From contig NZ_KB235908.1 of the NCBI RefSeq assembly GCF_000332155.1, positions 62,001 to 126,000 of the forward strand: a stretch of 64,000 nucleotides of DNA, given 5' to 3'. This DNA is from Kamptonema formosum PCC 6407 (GTDB lineage Bacteria; Cyanobacteriota; Cyanobacteriia; Cyanobacteriales; Microcoleaceae). Shown in pieces: positions 27,598-36,354 of this stretch; positions within the stretch are counted from its first letter, which is position 1, and every line of letters starts with the position of its first letter. A model generated the notes under the pieces. It searched no databases. It worked only from the letters and a program-made list of their open reading frames with translations, and was not told the origin of the DNA. The position numbers were made by a program, and so were the translations under genes.

Positions 27598-27734
27598 AAA
27601 GAGTCGGAGCGGAAGAGTCGCTATTTCAACTCATACACGAACTCATATAAGTTTGTCAATTACTCAAATCTGAACTCAAATACTCTCCTGCCAGAATCAA
27701 ATTGTTAGGTCAAAAGCTCAATCTGGGGGAGTAG

Positions 27735-29738
27735 ATGGAATTTACACCAGAACCTCTGCACGCCGCTTGGCTGCAAGTCCGCAAAGGCAGTCGCAGTGCT
27801 GGTATTGACAACATTACTGTTGATTTATTCGCTGGTGTTGCTCGATACCAGTTGCAGGTTTTGTTGTGGCAATTACAACAGGAAAATTATTTTCCCCGTC
27901 CCGCTAAGGGGTTTTATCTGCGTAAAGCCAGTGGTGGTAAGCGTTTGATTGGCATTCCCACGGTGAGGGACAGAATTGTACAGCGCTTTTTGCTAGACGA
28001 ACTGTATTGGCCGCTGGAGGATGTTTTTCTCGATTGCAGCTATGCTTACCGTCCCGGTAGGGGAATACAAATGGCTGTTAAACATCTGTATTCCTATTAT
28101 CAATTCGGGCAGGCTTGGGTCATCAAAGCTGATATTGAGAAGTTTTTTGACAATCTTTGCTGGCCGCTGCTGTTGACTGATTTGGAGAAGCTGCAATTTG
28201 AGCCGACTTTGCGGCAGTTAATTGAGCAGCATCTTGCGTCAGGAATTGTTGTTAAAGGTCAGCATTTTCATCCCAATCAGGGGGTTTTGCAGGGAGGAAT
28301 TCTTTCGGGTGCTTTGGCGAATTTGTACTTAAACGAGTTTGACAGACTTTGTTTGAGTCACGGTTTCAATTTAGTGCGTTTTGGTGATGACTTTGCGGTG
28401 GCTTGTGCAGATTCTATTCAAGCTAATCGTTGTTTGGAGCAAATTAATTCTTGGCTAGGAAGTTTTTATCTAAAGCTTCAGCCAGAAAAGACGCGGATTT
28501 TTGCACCGGATGAGGAGTTTACTTTTCTCGGCTATCTGTTTCGCAATGGACAGGTTTTTGCACCGGAAAGAACTCAACCCACGACTAAAGTTGTACGGGC
28601 TTCGGGAACCTCTTTCTCTCGCTCGGTAACTCGCAAAGTACCTGTATTTTCTGGAAAGCCTTTGGCTTGCAGTATTTCTGTGAAGCCGATTGTTTTTCCC
28701 CGTGCTAATTCTGAACATTTTTGGAGGGAACCTATGAGTACGCTGTATGTTACGGATCAAGGCTCTTATCTGAGCATCTACAACCAGCAGTTTCAGGTGT
28801 TTTATCAACGGGAGCTGCGGATTAAGGTGCCAGCTTCTCGCGTGAGTCATATCATTTTGTTTGGCTGTTGCAATTTATCTCATGGTGCGGTAAGTTTGGC
28901 TCTGCACGGTCGAATTCCAATTATGTACTTATCTCAACGGGGTCGCTATTTCGGGCGCTTGCAAGCGGAGGGAATGGCAAAGGTTGAATATTTGGAACGG
29001 CAAGTGATTGGCTCACAAAGCTCCAAGTTTGTTCGCCAACAAGCTGAGGTAATTGTATGGACAAAGCTACATAATTCTCGTGCATTACTGATGAAGTTAA
29101 ATCGACGCAGACCGTCAAAAATTGCAGCAATAGCAATTGAGGCAATCTTGCAATTAATGGAAGATTTACATCAAGCTGCCTCAATGGATGCACTACGAGG
29201 ATATGAGGGTCAAGCAGCTAGTCTCTACTTTCAGGGGTTGGGTTCTTTATTTACTGGGTCGTTTGTATTTGAAAAGCGGACAAAGCGGCCACCGACTGAC
29301 CCCATTAATAGCCTGTTGAGTTTGGGTTATACACTTTTGAGCCAAAATGTTCACTCGTTTGTTCAGGCAGTAGGGCTGCACACGCATTTCGGTAATTTAC
29401 ACACTCCCCGTGATTACCATCCAGCGTTGGTAAGCGATTTGATGGAGGAATTTCGCGCCCAAGTTGTTGATTCTTTGGTGGCTTATTTGGTGAATTCTAA
29501 GATTTTTGTACTAGAGGATTTTACACCGCCAGATGAGCGGGGTGGTGTCTATCTTCAACCTTATGCCCTAAAGAAGTACCTGAAGCATTGGGAGGAAAAA
29601 TTACTTTCTGAGGTGACTCATCCCCATACAGGGTATCAAGTCAGTTTGAGACGGTGTATGGAACTACAGGTGCGAGAGTATATTGCTTGTTTGATGGGGG
29701 AAGTTGAAGTGTACCGCCCTATGCTGTGGAAGCTCTAG
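27735..29738 (+). CDS. cas1: Reverse transcriptase-Cas1 fusion
   Basis: 667 residues; GGGGGAG before the ATG. Residues 1-280 form a group II intron-like RT: RLIGIPTVRDR (RT1/2), KADIEKFFDN with the first Asp at about 133, LQGGILSGALANLYL, and the catalytic box FGDD at 216-219 (Phe-Gly in place of Tyr-Ala), then TFLGYLF. Residues about 334-667 are a complete Cas1 starting at MSTLYVTDQGSYLS. Its catalytic Glu is in GYEGQAASLYF (about 491), with GNLH (His about 556) and SDLMEEFR (Asp about 568). It integrates new spacers, including from RNA, next to the leader. There is no N-terminal Cas6 domain, unlike some RT-Cas1 proteins. Confidence 0.95.
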   Translation: MEFTPEPLHAAWLQVRKGSRSAGIDNITVDLFAGVARYQLQVLLWQLQQENYFPRPAKGFYLRKASGGKRLIGIPTVRDRIVQRFLLDELYWPLEDVFLDCSYAYRPGRGIQMAVKHLYSYYQFGQAWVIKADIEKFFDNLCWPLLLTDLEKLQFEPTLRQLIEQHLASGIVVKGQHFHPNQGVLQGGILSGALANLYLNEFDRLCLSHGFNLVRFGDDFAVACADSIQANRCLEQINSWLGSFYLKLQPEKTRIFAPDEEFTFLGYLFRNGQVFAPERTQPTTKVVRASGTSFSRSVTRKVPVFSGKPLACSISVKPIVFPRANSEHFWREPMSTLYVTDQGSYLSIYNQQFQVFYQRELRIKVPASRVSHIILFGCCNLSHGAVSLALHGRIPIMYLSQRGRYFGRLQAEGMAKVEYLERQVIGSQSSKFVRQQAEVIVWTKLHNSRALLMKLNRRRPSKIAAIAIEAILQLMEDLHQAASMDALRGYEGQAASLYFQGLGSLFTGSFVFEKRTKRPPTDPINSLLSLGYTLLSQNVHSFVQAVGLHTHFGNLHTPRDYHPALVSDLMEEFRAQVVDSLVAYLVNSKIFVLEDFTPPDERGGVYLQPYALKKYLKHWEEKLLSEVTHPHTGYQVSLRRCMELQVREYIACLMGEVEVYRPMLWKL

Positions 29739-29750
29739 TGTTTGCTAACT

Positions 29751-29781
29751 GTTCATTGATTTGTTTAGTTTATCAATGAAC
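29751..29781 (+). other. Hairpin after RT-Cas1
   Basis: A perfect 10-bp inverted repeat GTTCATTGAT / ATCAATGAAC with an 11-base loop starts 12 bases after the RT-Cas1 stop. No T-run follows, so it is a weak terminator candidate or an mRNA-stabilising 3' structure. Confidence 0.55.
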
Positions 29782-29928
29782 TGCCACTGATAAGCATCTG
29801 AGGGGGTCTGCTAGGGTTTGAAATCCTTATTCTTTCGTTGACCCTCTCGGATAAAGCTCTGGAAGAGGTTTTCAAGCTTGTGTTTGGCAGACTTATTGAG
29901 AAGTAGACTCATTTATTGCAGAAGAAAC

Positions 29929-29958
29929 TTGACCCCTTCAGATCAATGGGTGTATGAT
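29929..29958 (+). promoter_or_regulatory. CRISPR leader promoter
   Basis: TTGACC (29929-29934) and TATGAT (29953-29958) with an 18-base spacer lie 31 bases before the first repeat. The predicted transcript enters the array from the conserved-repeat end, consistent with the leader being 29739-29989, next to RT-Cas1. Confidence 0.6.
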
Positions 29959-29989
29959 GCTCTCATACTCAGGCTTCTACAAGCTGATG

Positions 29990-30751
29990 GTTTGACCCTT
30001 ACTAAAGGGAAAAGGTGCTGAAACAAGAAACTGCTTTCCACCCCTGCTCAGTGGGAAAGAAATGTTTGACCCTTACTAAAGGGAAAAGGTGCTGAAACTG
30101 GAGTGAAAATCGGAGGAGTAGGAGCAGCGCCACCAGGTTTGACCCTTACTAAAGGGAAAAGGTGCTGAAACTTTCAACTACACCATCCTCCCCATCGGGT
30201 CCCGTCATGGTTTGACCCTTACTAAAGGGAAAAGGTGCTGAAACAAATGAGAGCTAAATGTCTTAAAAAGATAATGGAAAAGTTTGACCCTTACTAAAGG
30301 GAAAAGGTGCTGAAACTCGTCTTCTTCACCTTCAAAAGAAAGAGTGCCGTCGTTTGACCCTTACTAAAGGGAAAAGGTGCTGAAACCTAATCAGGCATTA
30401 GAGAAATTCAAAAGCAAAAGCTAGTTTGACCCTTACTAAAGGGAAAAGGTGCTGAAACATTAGCCGGGTTGATTGCGAGCTGCAACACCACGTGTTTGAC
30501 CCTTACTAAAGGGAAAAGGTGCTGAAACATCACTATATTAATAATGATAAGAGAAAAAGTTTTGCCAGTTTGACCCTTACTAAAGGGAAAAGGTGCTGAA
30601 ACCAGTCGTTGTTGTAGATGTAATGATAGCGCCGTATTGTTGCGACCTTCGTAAGAAGGAAAAGGTGCTGAAACAAACCTGTATCATCTCTACTCATCTG
30701 TTCTTTCATTTGAGTGTTGCGACCTTCGTAAGAAGGAAAAGGCGTTGAAAC
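29990..30751 (+). CRISPR. Type III CRISPR array, 11 repeats
   Basis: Nine identical 35-base repeats start at 29990, 30064, 30137, 30210, 30282, 30352, 30424, 30494 and 30568 (first bases GTTTGACCCTTACTAAAGGG, last bases GTGCTGAAAC). Two diverged 36-base repeats follow at 30639 and 30716. Ten spacers of 35-41 bases are all different. The repeat end GAAAC matches the 8-base 5' handle of type III crRNAs, so transcription is on the + strand. Sequence from 30795 (GTTGCGACCTT...) is a further decayed repeat. The array lies between RT-Cas1 and the Cmr6/Cmr1-like gene. Confidence 0.97.
30639..30751 (+). repeat. Diverged trailer-end CRISPR repeats
   Basis: Repeats 10 (30639-30674) and 11 (30716-30751) start GTTGCGACCTTCGTAAGAAGG and are 36 bases long, one more than the main type. 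The stem changes from CCCTT/AAGGG to CCTTC/GAAGG with pairing kept, so the substitutions are compensatory. They are the oldest units, farthest from the leader. Confidence 0.85.
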
Positions 30752-30848
30752 GGTAGGCATCAGAATGTTGCGAAGCTAAAAGTTATACTCCCCTGTTGCG
30801 ACCTTTTCATTAAAGTTTAAGTCGTCACTTTTTAAAACGGAGAAGAAG

Positions 30849-32564
30849 ATGGCAATGTTACCAACAGAACTACCCAATTGGTATAAGGTTCAAGGAATAG
30901 GCAATGAAGAGAAAGGCTGGGTGCCAAAAACTGAAGACATTGTTGAAGGCAGTCAACGGGAAAAGAAAGAAGTAACAGAAGCGTGGAAAGGGACAAATGA
31001 CTTAAAAGCTTCCAATAGCTATACTCTTCGCATTGATGACTTGCAAGTTATTAGTCCCCTACAAATTGGTGGCGGCAGTTTCCCTGAAGGTCATATTTTA
31101 CCAGCACGAATTGCTGGAATCCCCTGCATCCCAGGTTCAACGCTGCGGGGAGCTTTACTGAGCTGGATAGAAAAAATCTTAAAGGTATCGCCTGAGAATT
31201 TGTCGCCAGAGGAGAGAGAGGAGAGAAAGTTTTGGGAAAGCTTAATTGATGGTCGCGGAGGATGGCAACCTCGAAAAATTCGCTTTGAAAATATTAGTTT
31301 GAAAGATAGCATCCAGCCTTTTCCCCTAAACCCCCAACAAGAATGGCAGCTTTTTTACGACGAAAACAGCAGAAAAAAATTAGGCGTTCAGTGGCAAGTT
31401 TCGCCTCAATTTCCCCCACCATCACAGAACAGGGCGATAGTTACAACTTCTTCTAAGGCACTGGCTAGGGGGACAGACCCCTCTAATTCTACCTCTAATT
31501 CTATCTGCATTCAAGTAGAACTCAAAGATAATTCTCCCAAGGGAAAACACTGGCTAAAACAGCGTATCAAAGAGATGCTGAAAGAACAAGGAATTGGTAG
31601 AGGAACTGCATCGGGTTTTGGGCGTTTAGCGACATCAATCCCTGAAGAAGGAACATGGACAATTCATTTAACAGGGATGAAACCTTGCATCCAACAGCAT
31701 AAAACAGAAAACTCTCAAGTAACTCAAGAGGGAAAATATCGTTGGACTCCCCAAGTCTTGCGGGCCTGCTTGCGAGGATATTTTACAAGGATAGCTTTAC
31801 TGGTCTTATCAGATAGTGATGCCAGAAAGTTAACTGACAAAATTTTTGGTGCTACTAATTGTCTAGGACAGTTACATTTAACCAGTTACCTCTCAAAAAT
31901 CATTGCCGGCAATCCGAGAAGCTATAGAAATATCAAGGCAGGGGTTGCCGATGAAACGTGGGAGATTGTCGTCGATGCCGCATGGCGGAACCCTGCCAAA
32001 TATGAAAATGTAGAAGTGGAGGAATTAGTTCGCACGCTTCTGGAACTTGCTAGTTATTTAGGAGGGCTTGGACCTGGATGGCGACGACCGCCCCATACTT
32101 TCAGAGGTAATATCTATCGCGGTAGCCAATTTACTGTAACCCCAAGCAAGTACAACAAGCCCTTGACTTATGAAAATTCAGAAGTGCGTATCGGGAAAAG
32201 CATTCAGTGCATTTATAACTTAATTCGGGAGTTGGCTAGAACTGAAAGTATGACTCCCCATGAAAAACCGCGACCAAAACCCGGTAGTATTTATAGTATC
32301 TGGCGAGGGGAGGTGGAGCAATGGCGAGACATTGTGCATCAAGTTTGCAGCACGAGTGCAAATCCTCGCCCTGATTGGTGTGGCAGCTCTAAAACTCATC
32401 CCTCTGGGTATGCTGTCCGAAAACATCAAAACTTTTCTCTAATCTCAGTCTTTGACAAAGAGATGATTACTGTATCTAACTCAGGTGAAGAAACTGAGCT
32501 GCAAAAGAATGGATATGAGAAAATTTGGGGACTCAATGCAATAGTACGCCCTCAAGCTCCCTAA
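30849..32564 (+). CDS. Two-domain RAMP protein, Cmr6-like plus Cmr1-like
   Basis: 571 residues; GGAGAAGAAG precedes the ATG. The N-terminal half (about 55-260) has a Cmr6 pattern: ISPLQIGGG, PCIPGSTLRGALLSW, and a Gly-rich loop GIGRGTASGFGRL near 247-259. The C-terminal half (about 275-450) has Cmr1-like features: LRACLRGYFTRIALL, KIFGATNCLGQLHL and LGGLGPGWRRPPH. Both halves are RRM-fold Cas7-group subunits that bind crRNA/target at the complex tip. A fusion of the two tip subunits is inferred from these motifs. It is transcribed away from the array and convergent with the other cmr genes, so it is not in their operon. Confidence 0.75.
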   Translation: MAMLPTELPNWYKVQGIGNEEKGWVPKTEDIVEGSQREKKEVTEAWKGTNDLKASNSYTLRIDDLQVISPLQIGGGSFPEGHILPARIAGIPCIPGSTLRGALLSWIEKILKVSPENLSPEEREERKFWESLIDGRGGWQPRKIRFENISLKDSIQPFPLNPQQEWQLFYDENSRKKLGVQWQVSPQFPPPSQNRAIVTTSSKALARGTDPSNSTSNSICIQVELKDNSPKGKHWLKQRIKEMLKEQGIGRGTASGFGRLATSIPEEGTWTIHLTGMKPCIQQHKTENSQVTQEGKYRWTPQVLRACLRGYFTRIALLVLSDSDARKLTDKIFGATNCLGQLHLTSYLSKIIAGNPRSYRNIKAGVADETWEIVVDAAWRNPAKYENVEVEELVRTLLELASYLGGLGPGWRRPPHTFRGNIYRGSQFTVTPSKYNKPLTYENSEVRIGKSIQCIYNLIRELARTESMTPHEKPRPKPGSIYSIWRGEVEQWRDIVHQVCSTSANPRPDWCGSSKTHPSGYAVRKHQNFSLISVFDKEMITVSNSGEETELQKNGYEKIWGLNAIVRPQAP

Positions 32565-32875
32565 GTTGTTAGCTATCAACATCAATACCTATGATATCAG
32601 ATCCAGTCAATAGTCAATAATTGCGATAGCGGAGTCTGCTACTATCAAGCCTCTGTGATTGCTAAAAGCTAACGCTTACGCTGCGCGAACGTTCCACTCG
32701 CAATGACGATTGCGAGTCATTGACCGAACCTGATATGAGGTAGCGAGGTGCTGCAAGAATGGCTGAATGGTACAACAGCCTCAATGTAATTGCTACCTTG
32801 CAAGGTCAGGGTTTCAGGCGTTGATGGAGGGGAAATAAGGAGAGTTGTATGGACTCTGAACAGGGAGAGATTTCT
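32565..32875. other. Convergent intergenic region with a hairpin
   Basis: It lies between the stops of two convergent cas genes. A perfect 9-bp stem ACTCGCAAT / ATTGCGAGT with a 4-base loop (32696-32717) may end transcription from either side, though no T-run follows. Nothing else is recognised. Confidence 0.5.
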
Positions 32876-33400
32876 TTAATCCTCCTTCTTAGTATTACTG
32901 TCTTTTTTAGCCTCTTCCTTATTTTTTTCTTCCTCTTCTTTCTTCTTGGCTTCCTCTTCCTTATTCTTTGCTTCCTCAAGATCGTGTACTTCTTTTAATC
33001 GCACCGCCCAAAACTGCACTGTATCTGCTATTTCAAGGAGCAAATCAGTCAAGAGTATTTGTTGATTCATGTCAAGCTTATCATTATCAAACTTTGCCCG
33101 AAAAGTTTCTGTGGAATCATCTTCTTTAATTCCCAACTCACTGCCAACAATGTGGCACAAGACTTTCCGCCCCACATCCCAGGCAGCATATTTTTTGCCA
33201 TCTAACGAGTTTTCTCCACCCTTACTTTTAGTTGATTTTGAGAGCGCCCAGAAGCGCAAAACCCCCCAAGTAGCTACATAGTCAGCAATCGTGCTGGCTT
33301 CCGCATACCAATCTTTAATATCGTCTTTTATGTTATTTAATTCTTCAAAAACTTTGCTATCTAATTCATAAAAGCTAACAGCAGTTGGCTCGTTAGACAT
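32876..33400 (-). CDS. Type III small subunit (Cas11/Cmr5-like)
   Basis: 174 residues; AGGAG precedes the ATG. An all-helical body (1-130) includes IADYVATWGVLRFWAL and DLLLEIADTVQFWAVRLKEV. A highly charged Lys/Glu tail of about 40 residues (KNKEEEAKKKEEEEKNKEE) follows, probably one long exposed helix. Size, helicity and position after cmr4 fit Cmr5/Cas11, which forms the minor filament of the effector complex. The charged tail is not part of usual Cmr5 proteins. It is the last gene of the - strand operon. Confidence 0.65.
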   Translation of the reverse strand: MSNEPTAVSFYELDSKVFEELNNIKDDIKDWYAEASTIADYVATWGVLRFWALSKSTKSKGGENSLDGKKYAAWDVGRKVLCHIVGSELGIKEDDSTETFRAKFDNDKLDMNQQILLTDLLLEIADTVQFWAVRLKEVHDLEEAKNKEEEAKKKEEEEKNKEEAKKDSNTKKED

Positions 33401-33483
33401 AAATTCACTCCTATTTGGGATTGGCTAAAGATTGCTTCAAGGATGGAAAGCCACTCAACACTAGGAAGTCCTGCACGATTGCA

Positions 33484-34503
33484 TTAACCCTCACTTTTAG
33501 ACTGGCTATTTTCTGGTATTTCTTCAGTAGGTGCTGTTAAAGTTTCCGATGATTCAGTATTTGCCGCCGTTTCTTCAGCAGAGGTTGCTGGCAACTTCCC
33601 AGCAAATTGAATGGAAATACGACCGTAACCCACACTCCACAAACCGCCCAAATAATGCTCTTGTCGAAGAAATTTTTGCCACTGTTCCAAATTCAATTCT
33701 TTATTGCCGCGAGTTGTCCAAGCCATCATAAACAATGCCCCAGGCGGTAGCCCTTCAACAGCAAACAAATTTTTTACTAAGCTTCCCTTTTCATCAGGAG
33801 TATCATTGAGGCTGACTCTCGGCTGCCGTACCAATCCCATATCTACAATTAAATTAATAGTATCGTCCGGTACGACAATCAGCCGATTTTTATCAGGTAA
33901 ATTCTCGCCATTAATTGGTAAAGGCAAGCTTTCTGGTTCGTGCTGGTGGATATTTTTCAATTTTAACCAGCGCAGGTAAAGGTTTTTTGCGTTCGCGAGA
34001 GATGGTTCTGTAATGTAAACGTTATCTCGACCGAAGGGGAGAGAAGATTGGTGAGAGAACTGCTGAAATCGGTTCAGCCAAGCAGGACAGCTTACCCACC
34101 AATTGCCATATCCTAAGACATGGACGGGCCACCACACCGGCCAGCACCAACTGAGGGCGACGCAGCCAGGAGACATTTTGTTGCTTTCCTGTCTGGTGGA
34201 GTCTTGATTTTCACCAGCGCTCGGCTGCGGAGTTGGATCGGTCACTGTTTGGTTTTCGCTTTCCTGTCTGGTGGAGTCTTGATTTTCGCTGCCAAACCAA
34301 TCTCTAACGTATTGGTTGTAAGCATCATCAGTTTGAGCGTGCTCTCGCAGGGCACCCCGGATAGAACTGCCGGGAATCACGGGAGTGCGATCGGGTAAGC
34401 GATATACGGGATTGTTGTTGCCCCGGCTGCTGCTATCTGCACCACCAATGTGGACGGGTTCCCTGCAAATTAACCATTCAAGTCCTGTTTGATTTTCTGC
34501 CAT
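33484..34503 (-). CDS. cmr4: Cmr4-like Cas7 backbone subunit
   Basis: 339 residues from the ATG at 34503, which has GAGGA at a good distance. RAMP features: PVHIGGADSSSRG near the N-terminus, VIPGSSIRGALREHA, and a C-terminal MAWTTRG...YLGGLWSVGYGRIS. Cmr4 forms the filament and carries the Asp that cleaves target RNA every 6 bases. Here the corresponding stretch reads GNNNPVYRLPD, so Asn appears where Asp is expected (alignment by eye). A low-complexity insert with a duplicated ENQDSTRQES lies around residues 70-110. It lies 22 bases after cmr3. Confidence 0.8.
   Translation of the reverse strand: MAENQTGLEWLICREPVHIGGADSSSRGNNNPVYRLPDRTPVIPGSSIRGALREHAQTDDAYNQYVRDWFGSENQDSTRQESENQTVTDPTPQPSAGENQDSTRQESNKMSPGCVALSWCWPVWWPVHVLGYGNWWVSCPAWLNRFQQFSHQSSLPFGRDNVYITEPSLANAKNLYLRWLKLKNIHQHEPESLPLPINGENLPDKNRLIVVPDDTINLIVDMGLVRQPRVSLNDTPDEKGSLVKNLFAVEGLPPGALFMMAWTTRGNKELNLEQWQKFLRQEHYLGGLWSVGYGRISIQFAGKLPATSAEETAANTESSETLTAPTEEIPENSQSKSEG
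34183..34287 (-). repeat. 30-bp direct repeat inside cmr4
   Basis: The same 30 bases occur at 34183-34212 and 34258-34287, 75 bases apart and in frame. They encode the duplicated ENQDSTRQES segments in the insert of the Cmr4-like protein. Confidence 0.85.
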
Positions 34504-34525
34504 TTTTGTCTGTTCCTCAGAGTCT

Positions 34526-35599
34526 TTAGCCTTCAAATTCTTTGTCCTTAAAAAGCCACAAATGACCGTAGCCTAAAAGGTAGCGGTTGTCTTGGTGATT
34601 GTAAGGATTCGGTAAAGGCTGCGATCGCAGCCCTTCCGGCGCTTTTCCCTCCCACAAGTAAACAGCACCAGCGGGAGTCATCCACTCCCCAGGCGTCAAC
34701 GTGGCTACTTTTCTCTCTGTGTCCTTACTGTGCTTGACCTTTTTCCAAGATTGCCAGGGAACTCCTAACTCAGCAGCATAGGCTTTAATCCTATCTGTAT
34801 AAGGGTAGGGAATTGACTCTTTGCGCTGTTTGTTTTGCCACAGTGCGCCCGTGAGTAAAATAGCGCCGGTAGCGTCGTTGTAGTCAGCCTTGCCATCCTC
34901 ATACCCCCCATCGAGCCACTCGTCCATCAAACCCTCAACAGGCTCAATTACCACTGGGGTTGAGCCGGCTCCCAAAAAGCTGTAAGGTGGCGGTTCCCAA
35001 TCGCCAATCACCTTAACTAAAATTGACCATCCCGGCGCGAGCAGCGTGGTCATTTCTGCAAAGAATCCACCCTCATCTTTGACTAAAAAATCCTGGCGAC
35101 TATTGTGGCTTAAAGTCAGAGTTTCCCAAGGTAGCTTTTGCAGAGTAGCAGATGTAGATTCCTGTCTCATCCAGAAATCCTGCAAGCTATTGCCACCGAT
35201 TAAATACCTACCACCGACAATCTCAACAGTTCCATCTTCTTGGCTTCTCTCATGTTCGGCCTGCACTTGCCAATGTTCCTGCCCTGGATTTCCGCGCCAC
35301 TGCAAGCGGTAAATTTCCTCTGGAACCTGACCGTTTTCTATCGCGCTTCTATCTGTTGTATAAACCGGCAGAGGCAGAATAACATAGGGATCTCTGCCGT
35401 CATACCAAAAAGGTCCCCACAACGTGCAGCCAGGTTTGCAGTTAAGTTCGTATTTAGGCGTGGGCAAGTTCAAACAAGCTGCAAGCTGATGACCGTTGGG
35501 AGGCCAACGACAGCCAACTTGACCGCTATTTTGACCCACTGGAGTCAAATTACCGATCGCCACTGGTCCTAGCGGCGTAATTGCATACCATCCCGTCAC
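34526..35599 (-). CDS. cmr3: Cmr3-like Cas5 subunit
   Basis: 357 residues from the GTG at 35599. GGGGAGG lies 8 bases upstream, and the start overlaps the previous stop as GTGA; the longer TTG start at 35638 is less likely. RAMP features: WYAITPLGPVAIGN at the N-terminus, WGPFWYDG, PPYSFLGAGSTPVV, TPAGAVYLWEG, and the C-terminal YLLGYGHLWLF, matching Cmr3's layout. Cmr3 caps the 5' handle of the crRNA next to Cas10. It is translationally coupled to the Cas10 C-terminal ORF. Confidence 0.8.
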   Translation of the reverse strand: MTGWYAITPLGPVAIGNLTPVGQNSGQVGCRWPPNGHQLAACLNLPTPKYELNCKPGCTLWGPFWYDGRDPYVILPLPVYTTDRSAIENGQVPEEIYRLQWRGNPGQEHWQVQAEHERSQEDGTVEIVGGRYLIGGNSLQDFWMRQESTSATLQKLPWETLTLSHNSRQDFLVKDEGGFFAEMTTLLAPGWSILVKVIGDWEPPPYSFLGAGSTPVVIEPVEGLMDEWLDGGYEDGKADYNDATGAILLTGALWQNKQRKESIPYPYTDRIKAYAAELGVPWQSWKKVKHSKDTERKVATLTPGEWMTPAGAVYLWEGKAPEGLRSQPLPNPYNHQDNRYLLGYGHLWLFKDKEFEG

Positions 35600-36354
35600 G
35601 GCTGTATCCTCCCCAAGTTTTCTAAGCTTTGTAACCAATTTTGGCGATCGCGCTCTTGTCGCGCTAAAAAAGCCCTCAAGCTAATCCAATTAATCCACCA
35701 TTGCCAATTACCAATTTCTTGTTCTTCATGCTGGCGATCGCTGTTCTGTTCTATCTCATCCCAAGTCAAACTATCAAGACCCACTGATTTCCAGAGGATA
35801 GTCAATAACTCTTGAACTGCATAAATATTCTGCTGTCGCAAGCGGACGCTTTCAAAATAAAACAGCAACTTTTCCCAGCGGTTCAACTCTGTTTCACCTT
35901 GAGTTCTGAGTTCGGCAGCCATCAGCAAATTCCAGAGCGGCCAAGGGCAGACCCACTCCAGAGATTGCCCACTATTGAATAAGACCCGCACACAGACGCG
36001 ATTTTTTCCTCTTTCCTTCGCTTTCTTGTAAGCTTCATTCAATCCCCTATGCCAAAGAGATTGAGGAATGCGCCTCTGAGCAATTACCACACCTAAACTA
36101 AAGTTAATTTGCGGTCCCGGTACGGGATAGATTTTTACCTGATTGTCTCGATTTCTGTACGAAACCCACCCTTCAGTCTCCAGAGTCGGCTCCCCATTGG
36201 CAATTGAGAGAGGTTGAATTAAAGGGGGTATTTCTTCTCCTTGGTTTTGAGACCAGAAGTGGTGCAAACTGGAGTCTAAGTGAATTTCCTCTTGACCCGT
36301 CCAGAGCCGGTGTAAGTCGCGGGTGAGAGAAATTGCCTCTGTATAGACAGACAA
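35596..36354 (-). CDS. cas10: Cas10/Cmr2, C-terminal part (second frame)
   Basis: 252 residues starting at a TTG, with stop codons just upstream in this frame. NFSLGVVIAQRRIPQSLWHRG, then EAYKKAKERGKNRVCVRVLFNSGQ, is the hallmark of the Cas10 second Palm domain just after the cyclase strand; a helical D4-like domain follows to the end. The expected GGDD should lie about 65 residues earlier, where LWTGQEEIHL is found. The frame overlaps the N-terminal ORF by 79 bases, so the two are probably one gene split by a frameshift. Confidence 0.8.
   Translation of the reverse strand: MSVYTEAISLTRDLHRLWTGQEEIHLDSSLHHFWSQNQGEEIPPLIQPLSIANGEPTLETEGWVSYRNRDNQVKIYPVPGPQINFSLGVVIAQRRIPQSLWHRGLNEAYKKAKERGKNRVCVRVLFNSGQSLEWVCPWPLWNLLMAAELRTQGETELNRWEKLLFYFESVRLRQQNIYAVQELLTILWKSVGLDSLTWDEIEQNSDRQHEEQEIGNWQWWINWISLRAFLARQERDRQNWLQSLENLGRIQP

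Noticed and set aside
29751..29781. Hairpin after RT-Cas1 as a true terminator
   Set aside because: The stem is perfect, but no T-run follows; kept only as an unclassified hairpin.
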